DNA from: Brachyhypopomus gauderio
Lineage: Eukaryota > Chordata > Actinopteri > Gymnotiformes > Hypopomidae
DNA: 64,000 bases
Assembly: GCF_052324685.1 (NCBI RefSeq)
Contig: NC_135214.1
Span: forward strand, 29,802,206 to 29,866,205
Reading direction: 5' to 3'
A program made the translations under genes and the position numbers. Each line of letters opens with the position of its first letter. Position 1 is the first letter of the stretch. The notes under the pieces were generated by a model, which had not been told where the DNA came from, did not search any database, and was given only the letters and a program-made list of their open reading frames with translations. This document shows positions 48,780-61,678 of this stretch, piece after piece.

Positions 48780-51700
48780 GGCTCGCAGACTTGCGACCCT
48801 GAGAAACTGTTCCGTACCATGTTAATGAAAGAGAACAGATTGTTCTGGTTTTACTTTCTCATGTGACTTGTTTTACTGGAAAATGCTGATCAACCAAAAC
48901 TAAATGGCACACACTTCAGCATGGTAAAGCTAAATAAATAAATCAAAATAGATTTGCACACATATCGTTCATGCATCCTGTTACAGATTAAGTGATTGTT
49001 TTGCAATATTTTTTTGCGTGCTTCTTTATTTGCTGTCGACGAAATGTTCTTACCTTTTGTAAAACGGTTTTATACTAAATATTTCCTTTTCATTCTTAAC
49101 AGTACACATTGTGGATGAATTGGCATTCTACTGACTCCATTAATATGTCTTGTCTTCTATATTTCCAATGTACTACTAAGATTCATTAATATGTATACCT
49201 CATCATACTAATGAGATTAAAACACTGGTATTGAAAAATATGAAAAATAGCCTGTTATTCAATATCAAGTTCAGGGCCTCACCTTGTTGATGTTATGACA
49301 ATGTTTCGCCAGAAGAGGGGGACTCTCTGATATAAGGACTCGTGAGTTTGGGTGTGGTAACAGTCTCTCTCTTAGACTGCGCTCAGGCAAAATACATCAG
49401 ACAAAATGTATCAGAGATTTTATGCCACAGGTTTAGTGTCAATTGGGTAAAATGTTAATGAAAAATGTGTGAGCATGTGTGCATGTACAATTTTGTGCAT
49501 TGTAGCTGTAATTGGTATAAAGATAATGCTACACATTCACCTACTGCAACTCTTAAGGCCTCAGAAGCATAACCCTGTTTGTAGGCCAAGGGGTTTTCAA
49601 CGACTCTCCAAGCACTTTGCTGTCAGGAACATCAAGGTGATAAAAAAACAGCCCAGACTCAGACAGATGAAATAAAGTGTCAGTCTTGTATATTGATTCT
49701 GACAGTGAACGTACATTCACCCATTCCTCAAATTATCATAGAAGAGAAGTGAGGCAATAAAGATCCAGCTGGGTCTTCACATGCCATGCACACACCTTGG
49801 TGTCCTCTCTAGCCTCTGTGCCTTGAGCTTTTGGTTCATCTGGCCATCTCCCACCACATCTCTGCTGTGCACCAGCCTGCACAACGACAAAGTTTTACTG
49901 TAAGGTCGTGACGTGAATCCCAGACCCAAAGGGTGGAGGATTCCAGTATTTAACAACGGCTTTAATGTATAGCGCTATTGATTAAACTCAGGGTCAAATG
50001 TACTCAACAGGACTTTCTGCCATTAAACTCAATCAAGGTCAAGAATGCTTACCACATTTTATAGCTTGAATTCTCCAGCTGTCACCCCCCAACAGATCGT
50101 TTTACCCTTGCTGAAAGCTGTAAATGCCATTTGCCCAGTTCTGGCAATGTATCTTTCAAAATTCACAAGGAGATCCCTTTTTCTTCTCTTTTCTAATGGC
50201 CTTGAGTTCTACAGATGTACCATGTCATTAAAGAGAGCAGACAGCTGCCTTGTGTACTGAATGTTTCTGGACCTCGGTTATCCTCTGGGCATCTCCATTG
50301 GAGAAATCAGCCCATTATATGGCCTTCTGGACAGCCTCACAAATTCCGACAGCCACCACTCGCTTTGTCAGGTGCTTATTACCTACTCTTCCTGTAGCCT
50401 TGACACCAGCTTCCAAACAGGTGTCTCAACCCCGAACCCCATGTTATATGGCTGCAGCATTTTCATTATCCCAACCTGAGATAGAAAAGGCAGGAACAGA
50501 ATGGGCTGTCCAACCTAGGCTCCCTGTTGTACTTCTGAAGAAAGCGTTCTGCACTAAATGGACAGATTTCCCCCCTTTTGTCTGATTTTTACAGAAACGG
50601 CCACTAAAACTGATGACCGATTACAAGAGATTGTGCACAGACTTGTAAGTGTAGAAAGTGGCCTGAAAATGGATCCAGGTTAAAAGCAGAAGTCCTGGAT
50701 GTGCTGCTACTTATACGATTTGACATAGTTACAATGAGCAGCTGGCAAGCATGAAAGCTTTTGATGAGGTTTTTGATTAATTGATTTCGTGGGCCCTAAT
50801 TGAAAGCACAGGGGTGCATCACAAAGTTGCCTTTTAAGTTCATTTGTCTTCTCTCTTTGAAGAGAAAGATAAATGAGAAGGATCTGAGCCTGCAGATTGC
50901 ATTTCAGGCTGGGAAAATGGCATCCTCTCATCTCAGTCCGCCGTCTCTGACACAGGAGAGCTCTCCGCCATGGTCGGGGTGCCAGGTATTTCTGACAGGT
51001 CGAGACAGAGATAAAGATCCTGAATGACATCACAGAGAAGAGCTAAATCGTACCTAGGCAGGACAGGGTATATATTAAAGACCAGCTAGAAGACCTGCCG
51101 TGACCAGGCCGTAAATAATGCCTGGGACCCAATCTCTTATTGTGCCATTTCACTGCACTGTAAAGAGGATGTGTGAAAGCCACAACTGCTCATACCCTTA
51201 AGGTGTTTTCCACAGTGAAACTATGCCACCGAAATTTACATGCCTTTGATAACCTTGATGTTGTTTGATCAAGTCAAACAGACCTTTCGTTTTTCTGTGA
51301 GGTGAATTTTCATCTTAGATGGTGTATATTTCATTATGGGCTTCTGAAATCACACTTGTCAGAAATTATACTTTTGTCAGCAAAATTCGTTAACTTTGAT
51401 GAGATTGTATTCACACTGGTTGAAATGGGGCACTGCACTCACGTCCCATGTGCAGACGACCCCAAAGGCCTTCGTGAAGTTCACCAGGGCTCCATGTGTT
51501 CCTGCCTCAGCAGGAACTGGGCCCACGCTGTTTGACTTTTGAAAGAGGGTGCGTCCCCTGCCCCTCTCTCTGCATCTCCCCTGGGATTACGGAGGCTAAG
51601 GGCTGATCTTTACAGCCCGTCGACTAAACCAACAGAATCTGCCTGTACATCAGACGCACGCGCCCAGACAAGATCGCTCACCAGAGAACATCAGTCACCC

Positions 51701-52609
51701 GGGAGATTACAAGCTTCTGCGGCCACAGCGCATTAAGACGAATACTTTTTACAGACTACATGAGTTAGTCTGGCACCATGGCAATGAATTACAGGGGGAG
51801 TGAGCCAAACCTACCTAAGTTCAAGATTCATTCTACTGTCTTAATAAACTTCTGCTGTGGTAAGAAAAAGCATTATGAATAAATGTCGATTTTTTTATAT
51901 TTCAATGATGAAATTTAACTTAAAATCTAGGAAGACATATTCATATGGAAAGAGTTTTTTTCCTGTGATTTACATAATGTTGGGTGTATTTGCATGTCTA
52001 TTGAAATTTTATTTTGGTACTTAATAGGCTACTTACCATCTCTATTTAAATATATAGCCTACCATAAAAACAGTTCACATGTTTTACACTTTTGAATCTC
52101 CCATTTTCTGCTCTCCTCTCCTTTCTCTAGCAGTATTATGTCCTGATTAGTATATTTTGGACATTGCTCTGTGTTTAACTGTGCGAGAATCTCTGGATCT
52201 CTTACACAGCGTGTATCGTGTGACACTATTAGGAGAGGCAGAGTGCTCGGACTCTGCTCAGATGCGGGTGATTGGTAATACAAGGCCAGCCGAGCTATAC
52301 TGTGAAGACAAAGATACCTCACCCTGCTCCAGAGGCTTAACAACTGGACCCCCCTTCCTTTGATGACCTTGCGGGGACGACAATACCAAAAGAGGGAGAC
52401 AAATTTCTCCATGCTCCACCAAACTCTTAGTGGAAATGGCCTTGGTGGAGCGCATGTCTGTGAAGAAGAGCTCCGCGCCCTGGATTCAGCCATCAGTATA
52501 CAGGTTTGGGAAACTGAAATCCCCAATATTCCCATATTCTTGTTTTTCTTTTGTTATTTGTCATTGCCTGCACAGTTCTGCAGACATATCCAGCTCCGAA
52601 AATGAATGC

Positions 52610-52830
52610 TGGGTGATGGAGCGTCCCAGTCACAAACGCCGCGCCCCACCCAAGTGACGTCCCGTTCTCCTCTCCACCTTGATGTTGTCAGACATGCGGG
52701 CTTCGCAAGAATGAAAGCACGTCTTCCAAAGAAGAGCAGATAAAAGGGCTCCGGTTTCAATTTCGGCGCGGGGGAGCCTCGTGCCGCGAGGCTCGACAGC
52801 TCTCCAATTCCTCCTGACAGCCCAGGACTT
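52610..52830. promoter_or_regulatory. GC-rich, CpG-bearing patch with tight hairpin; possible promoter or enhancer
   Basis: Contrasts with AT-rich flanks. It holds AACGCCGCGCC, a CRE-like TGACGTC (52655), TAAAAGGG (TATA-like, 52741) and GAGCCTCG-TGCCG-CGAGGCTC, a perfect 8-bp stem with 5-base loop at 52774-52794. No downstream coding exon was found on either strand. Confidence 0.3.
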
Positions 52831-53158
52831 TCGTCAGCTTTCATGTCACGATGGTGGAGTCAAACAGCTTTGGGGAAGAGACGGGTGATAATAGGAAAGA
52901 AAGGAGAGAGAGCCTCAAGTCTCGTTCCTAATGAGGGTTCGAATTTAATTACCACAGGCTGGAGTGTCATCGTCTGGCGAGGTGACGTCTAGGTGCTGAA
53001 GTGTAACTGGGCAGTCAAATGTATTCATTACATTATGAAACATGCTCATGTCTTTGATATTTATCTTTTCATTGCCAGATTGCCCAACTACATCATAAAC
53101 AGAATCCCAGTGTTAGTTAATTTAATGCGTGAGCATGTGCACACATACACATACACAA

Positions 53159-53182
53159 ACACACACACACACACACACACAC
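53159..53182. repeat. (CA)12 microsatellite
   Basis: Pure CA run within CA-rich flanks. Confidence 0.9.
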
Positions 53183-56100
53183 ATGCACAAACACGGGAAT
53201 TTGTAAGTGCATAGCCAATGGATTGACATTACCATTACAGGCACAGACATGTAGTGCTTAATTCTGGTCCAGAGGTTTCCAATGGGCTCAAATGTGGCGG
53301 AATGCTGTTCCTGTTTATGGGAGTTTAAATTAGACTGCCATGTCAAGCAAAGATCATGATACTGGTAGCTCCCCAATAAAGAATCTGACATGCATGAAAA
53401 CACACATTCATGCACAAGCACGCACAGCATAATCCCATACACACACGGTGGACGCGCACCCAACAAAACATATATATGCACACACGGCATGATAGAGGGG
53501 AGGGATGGAGAGATTAGGATAAAGAGAGAGAGAAGATGAATGGCTGGATAATTAGCCTCATCTCCCAGGACCTGACAGAAATATGCAGTCTAGATGGATG
53601 AGGCCCATAGAAAAGAACAGCCTTGTCCATCCCCCTCTCCACTTCTCACGTTCGCCCATCCCCCATCTTTTCGACAAGCCACGATTCAAACAGGATGAGA
53701 GGCTATATGAACAGAGAGAGAGGGAGAGAGAGAGAGAGTTTTCCCATTGGGTTCACTATCAAAACCCATTCTCTCACTTCTAAATTCCCTCATTCTGAAT
53801 GCTGAGGGTGATGAAAAACTTACATTTGGAAAACCAGGAAACTGCAAAGTGAGCAAACAAATGTTAAAATAATGACCAATTTTCCAAAGTGCTATTTAGG
53901 AATGCAGTGTGTACCTTTCTTCTTTCTTTCTGCCTCTCTCTATCTCTGTCTGTCATGTGTTCTTTGATGTTGAAATGACTGCCCTACTTGTGGACAAGGC
54001 AGTTTTCAACAATTCTCTTTAACCAATGCTTTTAATGAATTTTTGAACAGGTCCAGGCTGAGGTGAAGCAATTGAATTAATTATATAATCGAAGCTAAGA
54101 GTCTTTGATAGAGTATAGAAATAGACTATATTACTTTTACACTTTCACTGCAATATCATCATTTTGTCCTTTTGAGAGCGTGACAGCTCGATACAGCCCA
54201 GACACCAGTATGGCCGCAGGTTTGACGTCGCTAACAGTCCTGCATTTGAAGAAAAAACAAACATTCTTGAAGGAAATGCCAAGCCCACTGCTAGTCCACT
54301 GCTGTGAAAGTTTATGCAGTCAGGTTTTGATTTATCAGGCAATTCTCTAAGGGCCTATTTGAATGTCAACCACCGAAACATTATCTAAGTGTATTCAGCT
54401 AAACCACAGCCTCACGGCTGATAAAGGCTGCCCTCTCTGAGGCCTTGCCAGGAGCCTCCTTCTGGGAAACAGGAACCGTTACAGGTGGGTCTCACTCACC
54501 ATGTGTCATCGCCTTTTCCTGTTTCTCATCTGATATGGGAATTTTTTTCTTTTCTGTCCAGCAGTCATGAGCTGGAGTGAACATTACAGCGCTGGACTAC
54601 CGTCGATCCCATAGTAAATACAATTAAACTAGCAAAAAAAATTAGGTGCTTAGTATTAAAGACACGTTTGTTCCAACTTTTCCTGGAAGTTAATTTAGCT
54701 AAGACAAATGCTAAAATAGCAATGATAGCTTGTACAATGAGGGATGTATGCAATTCATTCTGCCTCAGTCAGTTTGCAAAAGAATCTTGACAGCTTGACT
54801 AAAAGTGAATGCAAGCATAGATCATGGTGGTTCTGCCAAACCCTGGAGAGATCCACTCCTAGATGGCCTGGTGTTTTTGTATGTCCTTGGCCAAAACAAA
54901 GTAATGATGCAATGCAAAAAATAGCAGGAAGACTTCTGCAGATTACATCTGAAATGCCTAAGTGTACACTTGAAACCAACATAGGGGAAAAAAACCCCAT
55001 CAGCTCAGTAATAGTCTTAAAAAGAACCCAAATTGCAAAATCTTTAAGAAATGTGAGAAGGAAAATACATCAGAAATGTTCTGGACCTTCGTCGTGTCTT
55101 TTACAACATGGATTCAGTCCACTAAAAGAGAAACCAACCAGGCATGTTGATAAAAACATTAACATAAATCATTAACTAGAAAATGACATATGCATGCTGA
55201 ATCGCATCCTTATGGAGGAAGTGGGCGGGTGTGGCATGTTCCGTATCCGTGCTTGTGCATGCGTGTGTACCCATGCGTCACATCACAATGTGTGCTCGGA
55301 GGATATCCGATAGTGGCCGTGCCCAGCGGTGAGTCACCAGGCTACATCTCTACTAACATACACTGGTCTTCCTGCCTTTTTCCAGCAAGCCGAAAAAGAA
55401 AACCATTGCTGTGGACACTGGGCTGTAGCTACTGTCAAACTGCTGCTGAGAGACCACGAGTGCTAGTAACACTAGTGTGTTCACTAACAGGCTTAGTTGT
55501 AGGTGTCTAAATGTTTTTAAGTGCAGTGCAGGAATGAACTGCAGGAATTAACTCTTAATACATAAGATAAAAGTAACAAATCCAGGGATTAAATTAAGAC
55601 ATCACAGGAGAGAAAAATACTGTAAAAACATCCAGCTTGTTACAACAGATTATCTGCCTTCTTGTACAATACAGCTATGCCACTATGGTGGTCTGGGGAA
55701 CCAAAGATGAGCTGGCTGCCTCCTCCTTGTCTTCCTGGCCGCAGGGTCTGAAAACAGCAGAGTGGTGTCATGTCTGAAAAGGCCTCTCCATAGACTACTG
55801 CAAAAGCATTGCCATTGTGCGCACCCACTCACCCTAACCGCAGTCTCCTTCAGCCACAAACCATGTACTCCTTTGAGGGTAAACTAAGCCAATGTAATGG
55901 TGGTCACAGTGGGTGGAAGACTCCCTCTGTGCGTTTGTGGCATTCGTGGCCAGCTGAATGGTCTTCCTAGAGTGAACGGGCCTGTGATTGACTGGCTGAA
56001 GGGCGAAGAGTCTGAGGATGGGCTGGGACGCCGGGTGACCTTCACACAAAGGCCCGAGCAGAGACACGAGGGTTGTTTTGAGTACAGGCAGTCCACCGAT

Positions 56101-57281
56101 ACCATCCCCCCCTTCACACTAGAAGGGATTGTGAAAATGCTGTGATGTGAACGCCACCTTTAATCCCTCCCCTGCTCACCCTGTCTGCTTGACCTGGACC
56201 GCAGGGGGGCCGAACTCCTGGAAATCCCAGGAATCTTTGGGTGCGCTTTTTTCTCATGCTCCTTCACGGAACCGAGAAGCACAAAAAGAGTTTATTCTCA
56301 CCTGCAAGTGGGCTGAGGGACACCTTGCTCTCTGCCACTCACTCATCCGCTCAAGGGCTCGGTCATCGGCTGCTCCTCCTGCATTGTGATAAAGAAAAAA
56401 ATCCCCTGAATGATGCTTTTAGAAAAGTGCTGCTTAAATGAGGCTTTGAGCATGTCTGAAAGGTACAATGGCATCGTTATGCCCCCTGTTGTACAATGAC
56501 ACCATATACAATCACACAGCATGCATTCATTTATCAGTTAACCATCATGTCTCTTCTTCTAATATTCCCCCAGGGAAGGAATTATATAGAGGTCACACCC
56601 CTCACTCTCCAGACCAAAATATCCTTGACTTGATCTATAATGGCTTATATAGCCTTTTAAAACATACACAAGAAACCACTAAAAAATAAACAAGGTCGAG
56701 ACGTTCGATTTAGTATAATCTGGTTTATTGTACACTGTAAGACAATGCATGTTGATACTTTTATAAGCAGATCTTGCCCCTCTTAATGGGCAAGTTTTCC
56801 CATTTGGCTAATTTATTCTAAACTTTCATTGGTGTTCCCAGCTGAAATAGTGCTGTGGCTCCCAGAGCTGTATAATTCCCCAAGGAAATTAAGAAGACTG
56901 AGAGATTTCTAAAACAAAAAACAAAACAAACGTAACCAAGGTTCATAACACAAAGATAACCACTTGTTTTCCTGAGTATGTTTGAGCTTCGGGAAGCAAG
57001 TCTTTTCTAATTTCTATTTATGGTGATTCCATTTCAATATCAGCGCCAAGAAAACAGGACATCTGGATGCAGAACAACTCTACATAATCAGTGACAGATA
57101 CACGCAAAACAGCAAGTGTATCGAATGAAACAGTTTGAAGCCTCGTTAGGAACCAACGATATGATAAAACAAACAAAACCTAAATTGTTCACAAACAAGA
57201 GGGCAATAGTAAGTTCTCTGGCAGACCATAAAGACCGCAGCATACTGAAGAATGCTCTCCATCGTGAAGAAATATTGATAA

Positions 57282-57324
57282 ACAGATTGAGACCAAACAG
57301 GCAATATATATATATAATTTATAT

Positions 57325-57355
<31 letters not shown>

Positions 57356-57379
57356 GTTGCCTGTTTGGTCTCAATCTGT
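57282..57379. repeat. Palindrome: 23-bp perfect arms around an AT-only centre
   Basis: Left arm 57282-57304 (ACAGATTGAGACC...) is the exact reverse complement of the right arm 57357-57379 (...GGTCTCAATCTGT). The 52 bp between are almost all TA. Partial copies of the right arm follow at 57388-57425. Confidence 0.92.
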
Positions 57380-58249
57380 ATATATACTCAATCTGTATAT
57401 TGGTCTCAATCTGTGTATATCTGACATATATATGTCTTTGCTGCTACAAAGCGAAGCGTACATCAGCTCGATCTCACGATGTTTCATTTTAATATGCTAC
57501 TCAGCTGCGGCAGAAAGACTGGGTTGCAGTTTACTAAAGAGTAACTTCAAAAGACTACAGTTCTGGAATGAAAAGCCCGTCTCGGGATCCAAGACTTATA
57601 ACATCACATCTGTGGAAGATGATGATGTGTGTCTGAAGTGTCGTAACTGCTCACATTCAACCAAACGCCTCATGACTCAGTGGGTCACCTTGCAACACAA
57701 CAAGAGCCTGCTGAAACATGTTGTTACATATGCCCAGTAACGCCATGCTCTGGACCAAGACACCTGATCAGTTCCCCAGTTAGTCCTCTTACCAATTGCA
57801 TGGTATTTATATTTAAATTGCTATATAAACATCACTCTGTTACAGGATTCTGACAGCTCACCCACTTTGATGACACCTTATGTCAAAAAGTAATAATTAA
57901 AAATTTCTCTCCAGCCCAAAAATGTAATGAATGTTAGAAACCTGACAATTTTTTGTTATTATTAAAATCTAGATTTTGAGTCATTTAGGATATATTCAGT
58001 AATTTTACGATAAACATCAATTAATAGGGCAAGTCTATTAACTGGAATCGATTCATGATTTCATTCAGGCACTTTCAGACTGCAATCGTCTCTGTTTCTC
58101 TGTCTCGTTACGCTGGCATGGACGTGGTTAACTCCTACACGGTTGGTTGGTTTTAACAGGGAGGTAACAGGAGTCACAGCGGTGCCTGTCCGAAGACTGA
58201 GGTACAGCAACGGCACCACCGACACCTGCAAGGATTTCACTGGATTCAC

Positions 58250-58591
58250 ACAGAGACGAGCGTTTGTCTCCGTGGCACTTACGGACTTGTTACAGTGCTT
58301 CAGAAATATGGAAACGTGATAGTTTTTGACAACTACGTCATTCGCAAGGCGGCAGTTTGATGAAAATTACTTTTACTGTGACGAGTGGAAACTTTGGTAA
58401 CTCACAGTAAGCGCGAAAAAAACTAATTGAAGGTCAGCGTCAAATGGACATAAAGACATCGTCATTGATAGATTGTAAATGTTTTGTTTGCGGAGAAAAT
58501 CTCTGTAATTTACGGATTGCTTTGAACAACGCCACGGAATGTGGCATCTAACGTACCCATCTACATCGGAGTTACCTGTAATAGGCTAGAG
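58250..58591 (+). promoter_or_regulatory. Possible promoter and non-coding first exon
   Basis: CpG-bearing DNA richer in GC than its flanks, with a CRE-like TACGTCA at 58334. It ends CTAGAG|GTGAGTT, a strong donor at 58591. No ORF of note lies in it. If real, the coding part would lie to the right of the window or the RNA is non-coding. The left limit is arbitrary. Confidence 0.28.
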
Positions 58592-60587
58592 GTGAGTTAT
58601 TTCTGTTAACTTGACAAGTTCAGAATCAGTAAAAAATTTTGGATGCCCGAAATTATATGATTGTATGCACTACATAAATGTTCTTTTTAGAATGCGCTAT
58701 ACTGAATTTAGAGAAGAAGCGCTCTATCTCTGTTGATTCTGAATGTGGTGACTGCGTAAGCTATTATTCGGGGTGCCAGGTGACTGCATTTTAAACCCAC
58801 CGTGAACAGTGCTAACGTTCTTACTCTGCGTTATAAATTTCAACTTATTTACAGTCCCTGTCTTATTCAAAGACACTTGTATAAAGCCAAAGTATTGTCA
58901 GTGCGTAAAAAGCGCAGAGAGAGCGCCTCCGAAGCCAGCGTTTATAGAGATGACATAAACCTTTTGTTGTCCACCACAAAGGAGTCAGGAGTTCGTTCTA
59001 CTTGCTGAATTCTAAGCTCTGAATTTTGGAAAGGCATTTAGGCCACTAGATAAAATCATTTACACTTTGAATCAACAACGTTGGATGTTATGTATAATGT
59101 AAAATTGAATGCATAAAGTGTTTGTTTTTCCTTTTTTCTTAATTTGCGTATGCTCATAGATCTTGGATGTTGGTTATAATTATTCCAAATATTCAAAATC
59201 TGATGAGGATAAATGTCTTTAACATTTGCATTCAGCGTGAGTTATTATGTACTTGAACTTGTAGAATGACCCTACATCCTCTAGCAGTTTTTTAACGTCC
59301 AAGACACATCTGAACCTAAAAGAGAAGTGAGGACATTTAGTGCATTTTATATATATTGCAAAGTAGTTCACAAGGTGCTTCAGAGATTCTAGAAAAGTAC
59401 TTTGCACCACCTCAAAAAAGTGCAATACTCTTTTCTGTGCAGTATTATTGTGGACCCAGAACATGACTGATATTAGACAATCATTTATCTTAAGGTTGTT
59501 TTACATAGCACCATTCAAATGAATCATTCATAGTCCAAAGTCAAACAGCTTTTTAGTATGCAGAATTAAGAAAACAACAGCATAAAGCAAAAATATAAAA
59601 GGCGAAAGGCAGTTAAAAAAAAAACAAAAGGCACTAGTTATCTGTTGCACGCTTGCTAGATAATCATTCTAACACACCCTTTAAGCTGCACGTGGAGAGG
59701 AAACAGAAGTAGCCTGGTGATCAGGTCATCTAACCCATGGTAAGCTGGACAGAAGGGTAAATTGTTGAATGAGTAAATGACTGGACAGCGTAGATATTAA
59801 ATAAGAGATGAACACAAAATATCTACATGTTGAACATGCACAATGTACTTCTGCATTTAGGGTCAAAGCTGATATTCCCTCAGCATCAGGATGGATGTCT
59901 TTTTTACTGTAAAAGGTTATCATGTACATGTCGAGATGATAATGACAGGTGATGAAAAGTGAATCATATTTTTGCATTAGTATAGTATATTTCCACCACC
60001 ACATTTGCAGTAATCATAAAACCAGCCTTCAAGAATAGAAATTCATAGTTAGTGAAGAGTGATTCTGCCTCATCAATTATTGATACTGCTAAAGTCAAGC
60101 TTGAAGAATAAAGTGGGGTAAAAAATCAATACAGAGGCATTTTGCCCTCAGGGCATTTCACTGTCTGGTTAAGCTTACCAGTCCATGTCAGGGTATCGCT
60201 GACAAGCTTTGTGAAATATTTATCTTGACAATCAAGGGCAGCCTAAGCTAGACACTGTATGTCAAGATTTTTGTGTGATGTTAGTTAAGTTTGTAAGTTT
60301 AAGATTTCACGTTTCCTGTTGGTACTCTCCAGTAAATATGGACTGTTCCATCATGCTGTCTTTTCCTTTTTAGCAATTCATCTTAAGTGGTATTTTTAAT
60401 ATTTAAACCATATCTAATGTTGTCAACAGATGCTTCAGAATTAGCATTTGAGCATGTCTTGACTGACCTTGAATTCACAGCAGTACACAAATTGATTAAA
60501 ACACAAACCCGTACATATGCTAAACCTACTTCTCTACCCACTGTTAGAAGAATTCCAAATATGCGTGTATTATATTTTATATTATTG

Positions 60588-60590
<3 letters not shown>

Positions 60591-60627
<37 letters not shown>
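60591..60627. repeat. (AT)18 microsatellite
   Basis: Pure AT run directly upstream of the dispersed repeat at 60.66 kb. Confidence 0.95.
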
Positions 60628-60632
<5 letters not shown>

Positions 60633-60659
60633 TATATCTTAACATACAGTTACAGATTA

Positions 60660-60930
60660 AGTAACAACTGAAGTAACAATTTGTTGGCATACACAGTTCA
60701 TCAATCTTCATATTGCCCATTCATTGCTGGTGAGTTTCTGACCACAGGACCACTGCTGACCGGAAATCATTTGGGTGGTGCACCAGTGTTAACACAGCAA
60801 TGACACAGACATTGTGGTAGCTTGGTTGGGGGTGTTGAGCTGGTACAAGTTTATCAGACAGAGCAGTGTTGCTGGGGTTTTTACACGTCCCACCACTGCT
60901 GCTGGGTTCAGAGTGGCTCTGCTTCTCAGA
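60660..60930. repeat. Degenerate teleost dispersed repeat
   Basis: TTGGGTGGTGCACCAG, ATGACACAGACATTGTGGTA, AGCAGTGTTGCTGG and TTTTTACACGTCCCACCACT correspond to a high-copy repeat I know from other fish (ttgggtggtggacc... agtgacactgacatggtgg... cagcagtgctgctggagtttttaaacacc). The class is not certain, and the copy is diverged. Confidence 0.5.
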
Positions 60931-61643
60931 AACACCAAGCCAACACTGAACGTTAATTCCTGGTGTATATGGTGGCTTTGGTCAAAGTTTATACAAGTAA
61001 TTTTTTAGAAGCAAAAATACAATGGATTTTAATTGATTTTGACAGTTAAATAATTCAGTTTTATAAGCAGCATTTAAAGAAGGCTCATAAACATTCATCA
61101 GTTGTTCCTTTTTATCTGTAACATTCTTTACAGACATGATAAGGAATATTTATAGCTATGAAAACATGTTCACAAACTGTTCCAAGTTCACCTCAGAGAC
61201 CACTTCATCATTTGGAGGTCCACTCTTAGCCTTTCTGATATCAACATCACATGCCTTCATTATCCAAAACACCTCCTTCTCATATATTTTTGACTCATTA
61301 TGTAAAACTCTTGCTTTTTAAACTTTGCTTGACTTTTGCCGTCATCCTTTATCAGAGTCATGGCATGTTTGCTACTTTAGCTCTCTGCTGGAAATGAAAT
61401 TTTCAAACGAATGTACCGCCAGTAGATATTTTAAGCTTTTCGTTTTGGGCAGGACCTTTAATGCTTTAATTCCACTTTCAGCCTGCTCCAAATTCACAGT
61501 GAGCTGGAGCTGGATGGATTTTCTTGCTCTGATATTCATTTAGATACTTGCCTGGGTTTTATTCATCATCACTTCACCCGTACTCCTGGCATCCTTTTTG
61601 TCATCAATGGCTCCACTTTCAGGCAGTTGCCAGGCCTGCCCTA

Positions 61644-61644
<1 letters not shown>

Positions 61645-61677
<33 letters not shown>
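61645..61677. repeat. (CA)16 microsatellite
   Basis: Pure run of AC/CA units. Confidence 0.95.

Positions 61678-61678
<1 letters not shown>

Larger units (their letters stand above)
48780..58080. other. foxp3 3' flank and 9-kb gene-free region
   Basis: After the foxp3 stop, GC-poor 3' UTR with AT-rich DNA. A GC-rich hairpin-bearing patch lies at 52.6-52.83 kb, a CA run at 53.16 kb and an AT palindrome at 57.28 kb. Several open frames of 60-160 codons occur (for example 52059-52535 and 54744-55175), but none has a domain, splice support or codon bias that I can defend. Confidence 0.5.

Noticed and set aside
49890-49960. Possible LTR edge (GTCGTGACGTGAATCCCAGA)
   Set aside because: No second copy or target duplication was found in the window.
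54744-55175. 143-codon open frame
   Set aside because: No recognisable domain, no splice context, and composition like its non-coding flanks.
57354-57740. 128-codon open frame starting in the palindrome
   Set aside because: It begins in TA repeat DNA and shows no family features.
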